From: Candidatus Pseudobutyricicoccus lothianensis
GTDB taxonomy: Bacteria; Bacillota; Clostridia; Oscillospirales; Butyricicoccaceae
Direction: 5' to 3'
DNA: 46,157 nt
NCBI GenBank assembly: GCA_904419295.1
Contig: CAJFRA010000018.1
Span: forward strand, 1 to 46,157
Position numbers and translations under genes: made by a program. Below the pieces are notes generated by a model. It saw nothing but the letters and a program-made list of their open reading frames with translations. It made no database searches and was not told where the DNA came from. This document shows, in pieces, positions 17,868 through 26,842 of the stretch (position 1 is the first letter of the stretch; every line of letters begins with the position of its first letter).

Positions 17868-17896
17868 TTGCGCCTTTGCCCCATACCCAGTATAAT
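17868..17896 (+). promoter_or_regulatory. Sigma-A promoter of the NimA-like gene
   Basis: TATAAT at 17891-17896 with TTGCGC at 17868-17873, spacer 17. The -10 is perfect and the -35 weak. Confidence 0.6.
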
Positions 17897-17971
17897 AAAT
17901 GGCAGAGCAGCCCTGCTGCTTGATCTTTGCGGGTCCGTCCCTTTGCAGACGGCCCCAGAATGGAGGTCCCT

Positions 17972-18499
17972 ATGTTTCGTCCCATGCGCCGGGGCAAGCA
18001 GCTGCTGCCGCCGGAAGAGAGCATCCAGATACTGGAGCAGGGCACATCCGGCGTCCTGGCCGTGGCCGGGGATGCAGGCTACCCCTATGCCGTGCCCCTC
18101 AGCTATGTGTACACGGAGGGAAAGCTGTATTTCCACTGTGCCAAAAGCGGCCATAAGCTGGATGCCATCCGCCGCAACAGCAAGGCTTCTTTTTGCGTCA
18201 TTGGCCAAGATGCGGTCGTCCCTTTGGAATACACCACCTATTTCCGCAGTGTGATCGCCTTTGGCCAGATCCGCATCGTAGAAGACCCTGCCTGTGTGCA
18301 GCGGGCCATTCAGCAGCTGGCCTGCAAATACGCGCCTGCCGACAGCCCGGAGCACCGGCAGCAGGCCATTGACCGGGAGCTTGCCGCCCTGTGCATGCTC
18401 GAAATGGAGATCGAACACATAACAGGCAAAGAGGCCATCGAGCTGGTGGGCCGGTCCGCACCGGTTCCCGGCCCTTTGCCCCCACGGAAAAAGGAGTGA
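17972..18499 (+). CDS. Pyridoxamine 5'-phosphate oxidase family protein (NimA-like flavoprotein)
   Basis: 175 residues, one split beta-barrel FMN-binding domain. It contains GVLAVAGDAGYPYAVPLSYV, KLYFHCAKSGHKLDAI and SVIAFGQIRIVED, the typical NimA/YhbP order. Such proteins bind FMN or heme and reduce nitro compounds or act in redox housekeeping. The ATG at 17972 follows GGAGG by five bases. The next gene starts six bases after the stop, so the two form an operon. Confidence 0.88.
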   Translation: MFRPMRRGKQLLPPEESIQILEQGTSGVLAVAGDAGYPYAVPLSYVYTEGKLYFHCAKSGHKLDAIRRNSKASFCVIGQDAVVPLEYTTYFRSVIAFGQIRIVEDPACVQRAIQQLACKYAPADSPEHRQQAIDRELAALCMLEMEIEHITGKEAIELVGRSAPVPGPLPPRKKE

Positions 18500-18505
18500 C
18501 GCAAC

Positions 18506-19111
18506 ATGTCTACATTGACTTATCAGGGCCACGGCAGCTACCGCCTGCAGACCAACGGAGGCCAAGTGATCTACATCGACCCCTATGCCGGCGAGGGCTA
18601 TGATGTGCCCGCTGATCTGATCTTGGTGACCCACGACCACTACGACCACAATGAGATCGACAAACCGGCCCGCAAGCCGGGCTGTGCCGTCATCACCTGG
18701 AAAGAGGCCCTGGACCAGGGCCGGTACGGCACTTTCGCCCTGGGTGATATCCAGATCGAAACCGTACCCGCCAGCAACCAAAACCACGACCCCGCCGTCT
18801 GCGTCGGCTTTGTGCTCCGGTTCGATGGCCTTTCCCTGTATGCGGCAGGCGATACCTCCGAAACCGAGGCCATGCACACGCTGCTGCCCGGCTACCATCT
18901 GGATTACGCCTTGCTGCCCACCGATGGTGTCTACAACATGGGGCCCGAAGAGGCTTCCCGCTGTGCGGCCCTCATCGGCGCGCGGCACAGCATCCCCATC
19001 CACTGTAAGCCCGAAGCCCTGTTCGACCGGGAGCAGGCCCTCCAGTTCCATGCAGATGGGCGGCTGATCGTGGAGCCGGGCGAGACGATACAGCTGACCT
19101 GCGGAAAATAG
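18506..19111 (+). CDS. Metallo-beta-lactamase-fold hydrolase (UPF0173-like)
   Basis: 201 residues. It starts MSTLTYQGHGSYRL; the metal motif is THDHYDHNE (HxHxDH), with AGDTSE and IPIHCKPEALF giving later ligands. This is the compact UlaG/UPF0173 group without an added domain; substrates are mostly unknown and may be phosphoesters or lactones. It is coupled to the NimA-like gene upstream and convergent with the next gene. Confidence 0.9.
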   Translation: MSTLTYQGHGSYRLQTNGGQVIYIDPYAGEGYDVPADLILVTHDHYDHNEIDKPARKPGCAVITWKEALDQGRYGTFALGDIQIETVPASNQNHDPAVCVGFVLRFDGLSLYAAGDTSETEAMHTLLPGYHLDYALLPTDGVYNMGPEEASRCAALIGARHSIPIHCKPEALFDREQALQFHADGRLIVEPGETIQLTCGK

Positions 19112-19120
19112 GCGCTGCCT

Positions 19121-19474
19121 TCACTTTTTCCGCCTTTGCCGCCGCTCGTGCCATTCGATCACCAGCAGAAAAGCGCCCAGCGGCAGCAAATACACCGCCA
19201 GCATGGCCGCGCCGAAATACAGCACCTGCCACAGGTGGTCGAAGGGCGGAAAGATCACCCGTTCCTGCATGTTGTAAAAGACCATGTGGCCGGCGCTCAT
19301 GGCGCGGCCGATCTGCCCGGCGGCAAACAGGGCCAGCCCACCCAAGGCCAGGCATCCCACAGCCAACGGCAGCCGGTGTCTCCGGCGCCGCCTCTCCCCT
19401 TTTCCAGACAGCCAGACCAGGCCAAGCCCGGCGCCAAAACACACCAGGCACAAAGCGGCAAATATCTGCCCCAT
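19121..19474 (-). CDS. Small membrane protein of unknown function
   Basis: 117 residues with three predicted membrane helices: IFAALCLVCFGAGLGLVWL, LPLAVGCLALGGLALFAAG and LYFGAAMLAVYLLPLGAFLL. There is an Arg-rich loop after the first (GERRRRRH) and a basic tail. The ATG at 19474 has AGGAGG eight bases upstream; the ATG at 19498 has none. I do not recognise a family. Confidence 0.7.
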   Translation of the reverse strand: MGQIFAALCLVCFGAGLGLVWLSGKGERRRRRHRLPLAVGCLALGGLALFAAGQIGRAMSAGHMVFYNMQERVIFPPFDHLWQVLYFGAAMLAVYLLPLGAFLLVIEWHERRQRRKK

Positions 19475-19560
19475 CCTGCATCCCTCCTGCTCCATCATAC
19501 GCAGGCGGCGGGGATCCTATCCCTCTGCCAGGCCAAATTGGCGGCTCTTTTTTGCCCAGC

Positions 19561-19595
19561 AATGAAAAAAACGCCCAGTTGGGCGTTTTTTCATT
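19561..19595. terminator. Bidirectional terminator
   Basis: ACGCCC-AGTT-GGGCGT with seven A before and six T after. It is a symmetric hairpin that would stop transcription on either strand between the zinc-ribbon gene and the membrane-protein gene. Confidence 0.9.
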
Positions 19596-19721
19596 GCTCC
19601 CGATTCCCTTTTGTCTTCCCATAGCATAGGTTAGGGTGGACTGATGTAGATTGATTCATTCGGCAACAGCAAGAGGGTCTATCCACATCTTATCGGTTGA
19701 CTTCTCAAGCTTGGATTTTAC

Positions 19722-19916
19722 CTATCCCTTTATCTTTTTGGTATCTTCAAGATAGAATTCAAGGTACCCACATTCAGGACATACAGCAGCATGAACCTTG
19801 CCAAGATTCTCTTTGAAAATTCCTAGCTTTGTTATCTTTAAGCCGTACGCACCTCCCTCAACTTTTACATCATAATTTTCAATCATATTACGATTACAGC
19901 GAATACACTTCCTCAT
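19722..19916 (-). CDS. Small zinc-ribbon protein
   Basis: 64 residues, MRKCIRCNRNMIENYDVK at the start and AVCPECGYLEFYLED near the end, so two CxxC pairs that would hold one zinc. Such short proteins are common in clostridia and may bind nucleic acid; the function is unknown. GGGGG lies five bases before the ATG at 19916. The gene and its flanks (about 19620-19930) are clearly richer in A+T than both neighbours, a sign of foreign origin. Confidence 0.8.
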   Translation of the reverse strand: MRKCIRCNRNMIENYDVKVEGGAYGLKITKLGIFKENLGKVHAAVCPECGYLEFYLEDTKKIKG

Positions 19917-19976
19917 ATATACCCCCAAATGCTATTCATAGTTTGCAGCCGGGGACACAAAGTCGAATCGGGAGTT

Positions 19977-20393
19977 CTATTGCATGCTCCAAGGAGGTCC
20001 CACAGCTTCCGGGATGCAGTCTGCCCCCCGTGCGTAGGGCTTGATGTCCATGACAGGGGTCCCATCCCGGGCATCGGTGCGGCTGATGCAGATGCGCCCC
20101 CTCCGGTGATCGACCCACAGGATCGCCGCCGTATCCAGGGCGATGGGGTTGGGCCGGTGGGGCGTGCGGGTGGCAAACACCCCCAAGTTCTCCGGCGAAC
20201 CGGGGTGGGGCGTATTCACTTGCAGCGTGGCCCGGGAATCCGGGGTGTCACAGCCATCGAACCACCACAGCAGGTGGAGATGGCTGTATTCTTCCAGCTC
20301 GCGCAGCGCCGGGAGATATTGGGGCAGCACATCCACATAGGCCCGCTGCCCTTCCAGGCGGATGGCGCCGATGGGTCTCATGATCGCTTCCAT
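19977..20393 (-). CDS. trmO: tRNA (N6-threonylcarbamoyladenosine-37-N6)-methyltransferase TrmO (TsaA domain)
   Basis: 138 residues with the YaeB/TsaA fold: MRPIGAIRLEG, LEEYSHLHLLWWFDG and VFATRTPHRPNPIALDT, the TRxPxRPNPI signature. TrmO methylates t6A37 in tRNA using SAM. The E. coli enzyme has an added C-terminal domain that this short form lacks, as many Firmicute forms do. It ends before the zinc-ribbon gene and starts 13 bases after the methyltransferase gene, probably in the same transcript. Confidence 0.88.
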   Translation of the reverse strand: MEAIMRPIGAIRLEGQRAYVDVLPQYLPALRELEEYSHLHLLWWFDGCDTPDSRATLQVNTPHPGSPENLGVFATRTPHRPNPIALDTAAILWVDHRRGRICISRTDARDGTPVMDIKPYARGADCIPEAVGPPWSMQ

Positions 20394-20406
20394 ATGGTCC
20401 CTCCCT

Positions 20407-21165
20407 TTATCCTTTGGTTTGGCGGCCGCCTGCCGGCTTATGGGCTGCCACCAGCAGCATCATGGGCCGCCGCATCTCATCTGCCATGCCCGGGATCTGT
20501 TCCACTGCCTCCGGCGTGGGCTGCGGCTCCACCAGCCCCGTGATGACAAAGCCCAGCTGCAGCAGCGTCTGCACATAAGTGGTCACTGTCCGGTGGTATT
20601 TTGTCACCGGCTCCCCCAGGAACACCGCCTGCCGGCGCCCTTCTTCGTAGTAGTGGTCCACCGGCCAGTGGAGGATCTCTCCCTGGCTGCCGTAATACCA
20701 ATCCTGGTTCCCATAGGCCGTAAAGACCGGATGCTCCACGGAAAAGACGAAATCGCCGCCAGGCGCCAGACATTGCTCCACCTTGCGGCACAATGCCGGG
20801 TAATCGGCAATGTAATGGAAGGCCAAGGAACTCAATACTAGATCAAAGGATGCCGGTGGGAAATCGATGTCTTCGATGGCCCGGCGGCAGTAATGGATGT
20901 TGGGTTCCTGGGTCATCTGCCGGGCCCGCTCCAACATTTTTTCCGAAAGGTCCAGCCCCAGGACCCGAGCCGCCCCCTGCCGGGCGGCATACCGGCAATG
21001 CCACCCGTAGCCGCAGCCCAGATCCAGCACCCGCTTGCCGGAAAAGTCCGGCAGCATCTTTTGCAAAGCGTACCATTCGCCGGCTCCTTCCAGCCCCTGT
21101 TCTGAACGGGCCATGTGGCTGTATTTCTCGAAAAATTGGGGGTCGTCGTATTTGTTTTCTTTCAT
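20407..21165 (-). CDS. Class I SAM-dependent methyltransferase
   Basis: 252 residues. Motif I is VLDLGCGYGWHCRYAA, followed by VLGLDLSEKMLERARQM, and the post-motif LVLSSLAFHYIADYPAL. This matches the UbiE/Methyltransf_11 group acting on small molecules; the substrate is unknown. KYDDPQFFEKYSHMARSEQG at the N-terminus is typical of one clostridial subgroup. Located between trmO and the broken alcohol dehydrogenase, same strand. Confidence 0.9.
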   Translation of the reverse strand: MKENKYDDPQFFEKYSHMARSEQGLEGAGEWYALQKMLPDFSGKRVLDLGCGYGWHCRYAARQGAARVLGLDLSEKMLERARQMTQEPNIHYCRRAIEDIDFPPASFDLVLSSLAFHYIADYPALCRKVEQCLAPGGDFVFSVEHPVFTAYGNQDWYYGSQGEILHWPVDHYYEEGRRQAVFLGEPVTKYHRTVTTYVQTLLQLGFVITGLVEPQPTPEAVEQIPGMADEMRRPMMLLVAAHKPAGGRQTKG

Positions 21166-21189
21166 CTCGCTCTTCCCTTCTGCTCTTTG

Positions 21190-22241
21190 CTAGCTTTCCC
21201 GTGGGGTGACCACCCATTTCAGGCAGCTGTCCTCTTTTTGTGAAAACACCCGATACCCTTCCAAAATGCGGTCCAGCGGGCCCCGGTGGGTGATGAGGAA
21301 ATCGGTGCGCAGCCGCCCCTTTTCCAATAATTCCACCAGCTTGGCACAATGCCTGGCATCCACACCGCCTGTTTTGAAGACCAGGTTTTTGCCATACATG
21401 GAGGGCAGGGGAAGAATTTGGTCCGCTTCATACATGGCCACTACAGCCACCACCCCATTGGGCCGGGCGATCTGCCAGGCCATCTGGAAAGTCTGTTCTC
21501 CCCCTGCCGCTTCGATGACACTGTCCGCGCCGCGGCCGTGAGTCAGCTGCTTGACGGCCTGTTCCACATCCTTCTGCCCCGGGTCTACCGTCACGTCGGC
21601 CAGCTTTTCCCGGCGGGCCAGGGCCAGCCGCCATGGGTCGATGTCCGCCACGATCACCTGGCCTGCTCCAAACAGGCGGGCGCACTGGGCGGCACACAGG
21701 CCCACCGGGCCGGCCCCCAGCACCGCCACGGTGTCGCCCGGCTGTATCTCACAAAGCTCTGCCCCAAAATAGCCGCTGGAAAGGATATCCCCTACGAACA
21801 GGGCCTGTTCGTCTGTCAAGGTGTCCGGCAGCTTTGTCAATCCTTGGTCTGCAAAGGGCACCCGCACATATTCCGCCTGGCATCCGTCGATGCGGCATCC
21901 CAGCTCCCAGCCCCCTTGCACACAGTTGTTGACATACCCCGGCGGCAGAACCAGCAATCGCCACAGAACGTCTCGCAGCAGGCAGCCACCCGGTCGCCGG
22001 GCTCCAGGCCGGTCAGGCCGGGCCCGGTCTCCACGATCTGCCCTACAAACTCATGGCCCAGCACCACTCCCGGCCGGGCACGGGGCACCGCACCCCGCAG
22101 GATGTGCAGGTCGCTGGTGCATATGGTGGAGCGGGTCACCCGCACGATCGCATCCCGGGGGTGCTGTATCTGGGGAACAGGCCTCTCTTCCAGCCGCAGA
22201 TCGTTTTGGCCGTGGTAGACGGCAGCCAACATGGTTTGCAT
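21190..22241 (-). pseudogene. Zinc-dependent alcohol dehydrogenase gene with a one-base frameshift
   Basis: Two overlapping frames together make a normal medium-chain dehydrogenase of about 350 residues. The first (from ATG 22241, GAGAGG eight bases upstream) carries GHEFVGQIVETGPG and the structural-zinc cysteines CGDCWFC. The second carries GYVNNCVQGGWELGC, VAVLGAGPVGLCAAQC (the NAD(P) Rossmann motif) and the C-terminus. The frame changes at a run of four G (minus strand; 21937-21940). A fifth G would restore CRRGYVNNC. It is either a real loss or a sequencing error in a homopolymer; if real the product lacks its NAD domain. Family members oxidise alcohols or polyols. Confidence 0.85.
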
Positions 22242-22279
22242 CCCAAACGCCTCTCTTCCTTTTGGATCGGAATGACCCT

Positions 22280-22309
22280 ATTCTACCATTTTTCCACAGC
22301 AAAACGCAA
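22280..22309 (-). promoter_or_regulatory. Promoter of the alcohol dehydrogenase gene
   Basis: On the minus strand TTGCGT (22304-22309), 18 bases, TAGAAT (22280-22285), about 40 bases before the ATG. Confidence 0.55.
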
Positions 22310-22316
22310 GCGCGGC

Positions 22317-22348
22317 AGTTCCCCCTATGGCTTGCCATAGGGGGAACT
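22317..22348. terminator. Perfect 15-base inverted repeat, likely terminator of the ABC permease gene
   Basis: AGTTCCCCCTATGGC (22317-22331), loop TT, then its exact complement. It lies 65 bases beyond the stop of the permease gene and just upstream of the alcohol dehydrogenase promoter. No T-run follows, so termination is inferred from position. Confidence 0.55.
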
Positions 22349-22412
22349 CTTCTTCTGGGGGCATTTGCTGCCCTTTTTCGGGTGGAATGGCTTGCCGCTG
22401 TGCTTCTGCCTT

Positions 22413-25070
22413 TCAGTCGGCCCGTATGCGCTCTACGATGCTCTGGTTGGCTGTGGCCTGATAGGTCATGAGGGGTATCGCCAAGCCAAAGAGCACAAAG
22501 AAGGGCAGCACGGCCAGAATGGGCAGCAAAGTGAAGTGGAATGTGAAGAACCACAGCAGCTTGCCCAGGCTGGCGCCCAACAGCGGCGCAATGCAGCAGC
22601 TGAGTGCCAGGGACACCAACAGGGAACCGCCTGCATAGTAGATGCCTTCCGTCATCAGCATTTGTTTCAGCTGGCGTCCTGTCATGCCAATAGCTTGGAG
22701 CACGGCAAATTCATGCCGCCGGCTGATGATGCTGGTCAGCACCGCGTTGATGAAATTCAGCAGGCCCACCAGGCCCACAATGATGCTCAGAGCCGTTCCC
22801 AAGGTGGTGAAGATCCCGCGGAACCCCTGGAATTCCTCCACATAGTCCTGTTTGGATTCATAGTCGTACTGGGTCTCCACCTGCGTGGTGTAGTCTTCTA
22901 AGAAAGCGGTCATGGCCCCGCTGTTTTCCGGCGCCACGTCAAACAGATAGGTCATGATATCCGCTGTGCCGGTGGCCTGCCGAAACTGCTGGTCGTTGAG
23001 CACGAATTGAGCTGTGCCGTAATACCGGTACCCCATGGAATTGCGCATGGTCACCAGGGCACAGACCTCATATTCTTCTGTATGGCTTTCCACCACTTGG
23101 GTCTTCACATAAGCAGCAGGCGTCTGCTCTGTGGCCGGCTGGCCGGTGCGCATGTCGATATTTTCCACTTTGTCCTGGTAGCGGATGGCCATGGCATCCC
23201 CTACCTGCATGGGGTTGGAATCCATTTCAGGAACGTCATAATCGTCCGTTTCCAACACGGCGGCGATGTATTTGCCATCGGGGTCGCGCAGTTTGGAAAG
23301 ATCCCCTTCCACCACAGTCAAATGGTCCAGAGGCAGCTCCTCCATACCGTAGAGCAGCAAGTCGTCGGCCAACCGCCCCTTCTCATCCCGGTCTGCATTT
23401 TGCACCAGCAGATCCATGCCCTGCTGGTCGTAAAACCGGCTGTGGCTCTGGCGGAAGTACTCTTCATCCACCCAAAAGTTGGCCAAGGAGGTCTGGCCGT
23501 AGATGCGGCCGCCTTCTGTGATGAGCCCTTGGGCCTGCAGATCGGCAATGGCTTGCTCATCCACCGCTCTGTCTTCATTGAATCCCCCGCTGCCCGTCTG
23601 GAAATAGGCGGCGTCGCCAAAGATAAAGTCGGTGACCACCCATTTGTTCAAATACTTGTCCATATCGAACCCGTTGGCGAACGTATAGGTGGCATTGAGC
23701 AGCACCACCGAAAGGGAAAGGGACAAAACGGTCAGCAAAGTCTTGCGTTTGCTGCGTCCCAGGTTGGCCAAAGCCATCTGGGAGATCGACGCCCGGCGCA
23801 CCCTGCCTGCGGCGCGGCGCCCTTTGCTTTTCCCCTTGCCGGGCGGATCTGCCTCGGTGTAGCGCACCGCTTCCACCGGCGATACTCTGGCCGCCATGCG
23901 CCCCGGCTTGTGGCAGGAGATGTGTACGGTAAACAGGGCGAACAGGGCCGCGCCGATGAAAATGAGAGGGCTGATGGAAATGGTGTTGTGCACCCCATCC
24001 AGCTGGTCCAAGATCCGGGGCGCCAGCCAGGCGCCCAGCAAATAGCCCAGCAGCAGCCCGATGGGGATGCCCGCCAGCGACAGCAGATAGGCTTGGCGGC
24101 GGATGATCTGGCGCAGCTGCTTGCCTGTGGTGCCGATGGTCTTGAGCAGGCCGTAGAACCGGATGTCATTGGTCACCGAGATCTGGAACACATTGTAGAT
24201 GATCAGATAGCCGGTGAAAATGATGAGCAGCAGCAGGGCTGCGATGGCCAGCACCATCATGGGGTCTGCATTGCTGGCAGCCTGGGCGCCGGTGTAGCCC
24301 CAGTTCACACCGATGTCAATATAGCCCTCCCCTTGCGGCGCTGTATTCTGGTAGCCGTTGTCTGCCAGCACTTGTTCCAGATCCCTCTGGATGTGGAGTG
24401 CGTTGGCAAACATCACATCCAGCGTCCAGGTGCCGGTGATGTCCCCTTCCCGGCGCTGGTATCCCTCCAGCACCTGCTCGGCGTAGCTGCGGGGCACCAA
24501 CACATGGCTGGCCACTATCCCTTCGTCGTATTCCCACCAGCCGCTCAGGGTGAATGTGGCCGTCACCGGCTTGTTCCCCAGGTTGTAGGTGATGGTAAAC
24601 TGCTCCCCCACCTTGGGCTCCACCCCCAGCAGGTTCAGCACCCGGGTATCGGTGGCTGCCTGGTCCGTCCCCTCTTCCGGCAGGCTGCCTTCTTCCAGAT
24701 AGACAAAGCTGTGGGCCGCCTCGGCTTCTTCCATATAGCTCACTTCCACATGGGCTTTGTTGAAGGGCGCTTCGCTGGGCATGCCCAGCGTCAGCCGGGC
24801 GCCGGACTCTTTGATCTTGGGGTGTTGCCGCAGCTGCTCCACCTGATCCCAGGTCAGATATTTGAAGGTGCCGTGGGCATCGCCTCCGGCCTGGCGGAAA
24901 TTGGCCTGCTGCATGGAGGCGTTGAGGGAGAGCACGATGGTGAACAGCGGGGTGAACAACACCGTTGTCAAGGCGATGGCGATGACCGCCACGATGTTCC
25001 GCGTCTTGGCCGCCCGCAGGCTCTTATCCGAAAGGCGGCGCACACACTTGTGATTGGATACCTTCAGCAT
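22413..25070 (-). CDS. ABC transporter permease with two FtsX domains
   Basis: 885 residues. After the first helix (NIVAVIAIALTTVLFTPLF) comes a large extracytoplasmic part, then an FtsX four-helix unit (MMVLAIAALLLLIIFTGYLI), a basic linker (GKGKSKGRRAAGRVRR), a second extracytoplasmic domain and a second FtsX unit (TTLGTALSIIVGLVGLLNF). The C-terminus ends in QSIVERIRAD. This layout is that of exporters or MacB/LolE-like mechanotransmission permeases acting on peptides, lipids or antibiotics. Its ATPase is the gene 12 bases upstream. Substrate unknown. Confidence 0.92.
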   Translation of the reverse strand: MLKVSNHKCVRRLSDKSLRAAKTRNIVAVIAIALTTVLFTPLFTIVLSLNASMQQANFRQAGGDAHGTFKYLTWDQVEQLRQHPKIKESGARLTLGMPSEAPFNKAHVEVSYMEEAEAAHSFVYLEEGSLPEEGTDQAATDTRVLNLLGVEPKVGEQFTITYNLGNKPVTATFTLSGWWEYDEGIVASHVLVPRSYAEQVLEGYQRREGDITGTWTLDVMFANALHIQRDLEQVLADNGYQNTAPQGEGYIDIGVNWGYTGAQAASNADPMMVLAIAALLLLIIFTGYLIIYNVFQISVTNDIRFYGLLKTIGTTGKQLRQIIRRQAYLLSLAGIPIGLLLGYLLGAWLAPRILDQLDGVHNTISISPLIFIGAALFALFTVHISCHKPGRMAARVSPVEAVRYTEADPPGKGKSKGRRAAGRVRRASISQMALANLGRSKRKTLLTVLSLSLSVVLLNATYTFANGFDMDKYLNKWVVTDFIFGDAAYFQTGSGGFNEDRAVDEQAIADLQAQGLITEGGRIYGQTSLANFWVDEEYFRQSHSRFYDQQGMDLLVQNADRDEKGRLADDLLLYGMEELPLDHLTVVEGDLSKLRDPDGKYIAAVLETDDYDVPEMDSNPMQVGDAMAIRYQDKVENIDMRTGQPATEQTPAAYVKTQVVESHTEEYEVCALVTMRNSMGYRYYGTAQFVLNDQQFRQATGTADIMTYLFDVAPENSGAMTAFLEDYTTQVETQYDYESKQDYVEEFQGFRGIFTTLGTALSIIVGLVGLLNFINAVLTSIISRRHEFAVLQAIGMTGRQLKQMLMTEGIYYAGGSLLVSLALSCCIAPLLGASLGKLLWFFTFHFTLLPILAVLPFFVLFGLAIPLMTYQATANQSIVERIRAD

Positions 25071-25082
25071 ACCAGCCCCTCC

Positions 25083-25751
25083 TTACCGGTTGACGATGCG
25101 GCCGTCTTCGATGCGGATGATCCGGTGGGCCAGCTGGGCGATCTCCTCGTTGTGGGTGATCATGACGATGGTCTGGCCGAACTGTTCGCTGGTGACACGC
25201 ATCAGCGCCAGCACATCTTGGGATGTTCGGGAATCCAAGTTGCCCGTGGGCTCATCTGCCAGCAAGATGGCGGGCTTCGTGGCCAGGGCCCGGGCGATGG
25301 CCACCCGCTGCTGCTGGCCGCCGGAAAGCTGGTTCGGCAGGTTTTGCAGCTTGCTTTCCAGCCCCAGGGTGTGGACGATCTGATCCACATACCCTTCGTC
25401 GATCTGCCGCCCATCCAGCTCGATGGGCAGCACGATATTTTGATAGACGTTGAGCACCGGCACCAGGTTGTAGGCCTGAAAGACGAACCCGATGTTCCGG
25501 CGGCGGAAGATGGTCAGTTCATCGTCTTTCAGCGCGAAAATATCCTTGTCCTCCACATACACCTTGCCGCCGGTGGGCCGGTCCAGCCCGCCCAGCATGT
25601 GCAGCATGGTGGATTTGCCCGAGCCCGAAGTGCCTACGATGGAGACGAACTCCCCTCTTTCCACCGCCAAGTCCACGCCGGCCAGGGCGTCTACCGCAGC
25701 CTCCCCCTGCCCGTAGCGCTTGCGCAGGTCTTCTGTGTGCAAAACCGTCAT
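25083..25751 (-). CDS. ABC transporter ATP-binding protein (MacB/LolD type)
   Basis: 222 residues. Walker A GTSGSGKST near residue 43, Q-loop FVFQAYNLVP, signature LSGGQQQRVAIARAL, Walker B ILLADEPTGNLDS and H-loop VMITHNEE. It energises the FtsX permease 12 bases downstream. It is the fifth gene in the leftward run after the OmpR/HK pair, but a terminator at 25838-25874 stands before it, so it may need its own promoter or read-through. Confidence 0.95.
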   Translation of the reverse strand: MTVLHTEDLRKRYGQGEAAVDALAGVDLAVERGEFVSIVGTSGSGKSTMLHMLGGLDRPTGGKVYVEDKDIFALKDDELTIFRRRNIGFVFQAYNLVPVLNVYQNIVLPIELDGRQIDEGYVDQIVHTLGLESKLQNLPNQLSGGQQQRVAIARALATKPAILLADEPTGNLDSRTSQDVLALMRVTSEQFGQTIVMITHNEEIAQLAHRIIRIEDGRIVNR

Positions 25752-25837
25752 ACTGGAACCTCCTCATCTGGCCCATGGGCCCGGGCCGCTGTTTGGAATG
25801 GGCCCGGCGCCTGCCCCATCCCGGGGAGGGCTGTCCA

Positions 25838-25874
25838 CAAAAAAATCTGTACCGCACCTTGGGTACAGTACAGA
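25838..25874 (-). terminator. Terminator after the OmpR/HK pair
   Basis: TCTGTAC (25868-25874 on the plus strand as GTACAGA) pairs with GTACAGA read on the minus strand at 25846-25852. The stem encloses an alternative CTGTACC/GGTACAG pair and is followed by at least seven T on the minus strand. It separates the two-component genes from the second ABC pair. Confidence 0.75.
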
Positions 25875-25903
25875 TGATACAGCAGGAACCTTTCCAGACC
25901 CTT

Positions 25904-26842
25904 TCACAAATCTTTCAGTTTGGAAAGATTCCGCCCTTCTGTTGGCAAAAAGATGGAGAATGTGCTGCCCTCCCCCACGGTGGAGCGGACTTTGATGTAG
26001 CCCCCCTGGCCGGCGATGATCTCCCGCGCCAAAGGCAGGCCCAGCCCGACGCCCGGGGCATCCGCCACGGCAGGAGAGCGGTAGAACCGCTGGAAGACCT
26101 GGCTCTGCTCTTCTTCCGCCAAGCCGATGCCCGTGTCTTCCACATCGATGCGGCAGAACAGTTCAAAAGCGGCGGCCCGCAGGGTCACCTTCCCGCCCGC
26201 CGGCGTGTATTTGATGGCGTTGTCCACCAGGTTATACAGGGCCTCCCCCGTCCATTTGGCGTCATAGCAGGCCCGCTCCCCGGTGGACTCCACCACAAAG
26301 GCCAGCCCTTTTTGCTCTGCCCGGGGGATGGCCTGTTCCGCCACCTGCCGCAGCAGGGGCTGGAGGTCCTGCTGCCGGGGCTTCTGCTGGATGATGCCGC
26401 TTTCCAGCCGGCCCGCCTTGACCAGCGCGTCGATGAGGAAGCGGAGCTTTTCCGCCTGTCCGGCCAGCGTTTCCACATAATCCCGGCACAAAGGCGGCAA
26501 CTCCTGCTCTTGCAACAGGCCGGCATAGAGCAGCAGGTTGGCAATGGGCGTCTTCGTCTGGTGGGAGATATCCGCCACCATCTGTTCCACCCGTTCCCTG
26601 GCCCGGCGCAGGTTCCGGTTCGACAGATCGCTGGTGGCCAAATACCGGGCCATCTGGTGCTCCAGGGCGGAAAGGCGGCTCTCATCGTAATGGGAGGCGT
26701 CGAAGTGGCCGGCCAGCGCTTCTTCCAGCATGGCGGACAGCGCATCCATGGTGCGGCGCAGGCGCAGCCGGTCCCACAGGATCGCTCCGCCGCAGGCCAA
26801 AACTGCCAGCCCCGCCAGCCCATAGGGCAGCCAGGCTCTCAT
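25904..26842 (-). CDS. Sensor histidine kinase
   Basis: 312 residues. One N-terminal membrane helix (LAGLAVLACGGAILW) and almost no extracytoplasmic part, so no external sensor domain. The H box is VADISHQTKTPIANL (His94), the N box NLVDNAIKYTP, the G1 box DVEDTGIGL and the G2 box GVGLGLPLAREI. A kinase lacking a sensor loop next to FtsX-type exporters matches the pattern in which the transporter itself senses the ligand (as BceS does in the BceRS-BceAB systems). Its ATG overlaps the stop of the regulator by four bases (ATGA). Confidence 0.93.
   Translation of the reverse strand: MRAWLPYGLAGLAVLACGGAILWDRLRLRRTMDALSAMLEEALAGHFDASHYDESRLSALEHQMARYLATSDLSNRNLRRARERVEQMVADISHQTKTPIANLLLYAGLLQEQELPPLCRDYVETLAGQAEKLRFLIDALVKAGRLESGIIQQKPRQQDLQPLLRQVAEQAIPRAEQKGLAFVVESTGERACYDAKWTGEALYNLVDNAIKYTPAGGKVTLRAAAFELFCRIDVEDTGIGLAEEEQSQVFQRFYRSPAVADAPGVGLGLPLAREIIAGQGGYIKVRSTVGEGSTFSIFLPTEGRNLSKLKDL

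Noticed and set aside
23007-25877. Plus-strand open frame of 956 codons opposite the FtsX permease and its ATPase
   Set aside because: Shadow of two well-supported genes; biased composition and no recognisable motif.
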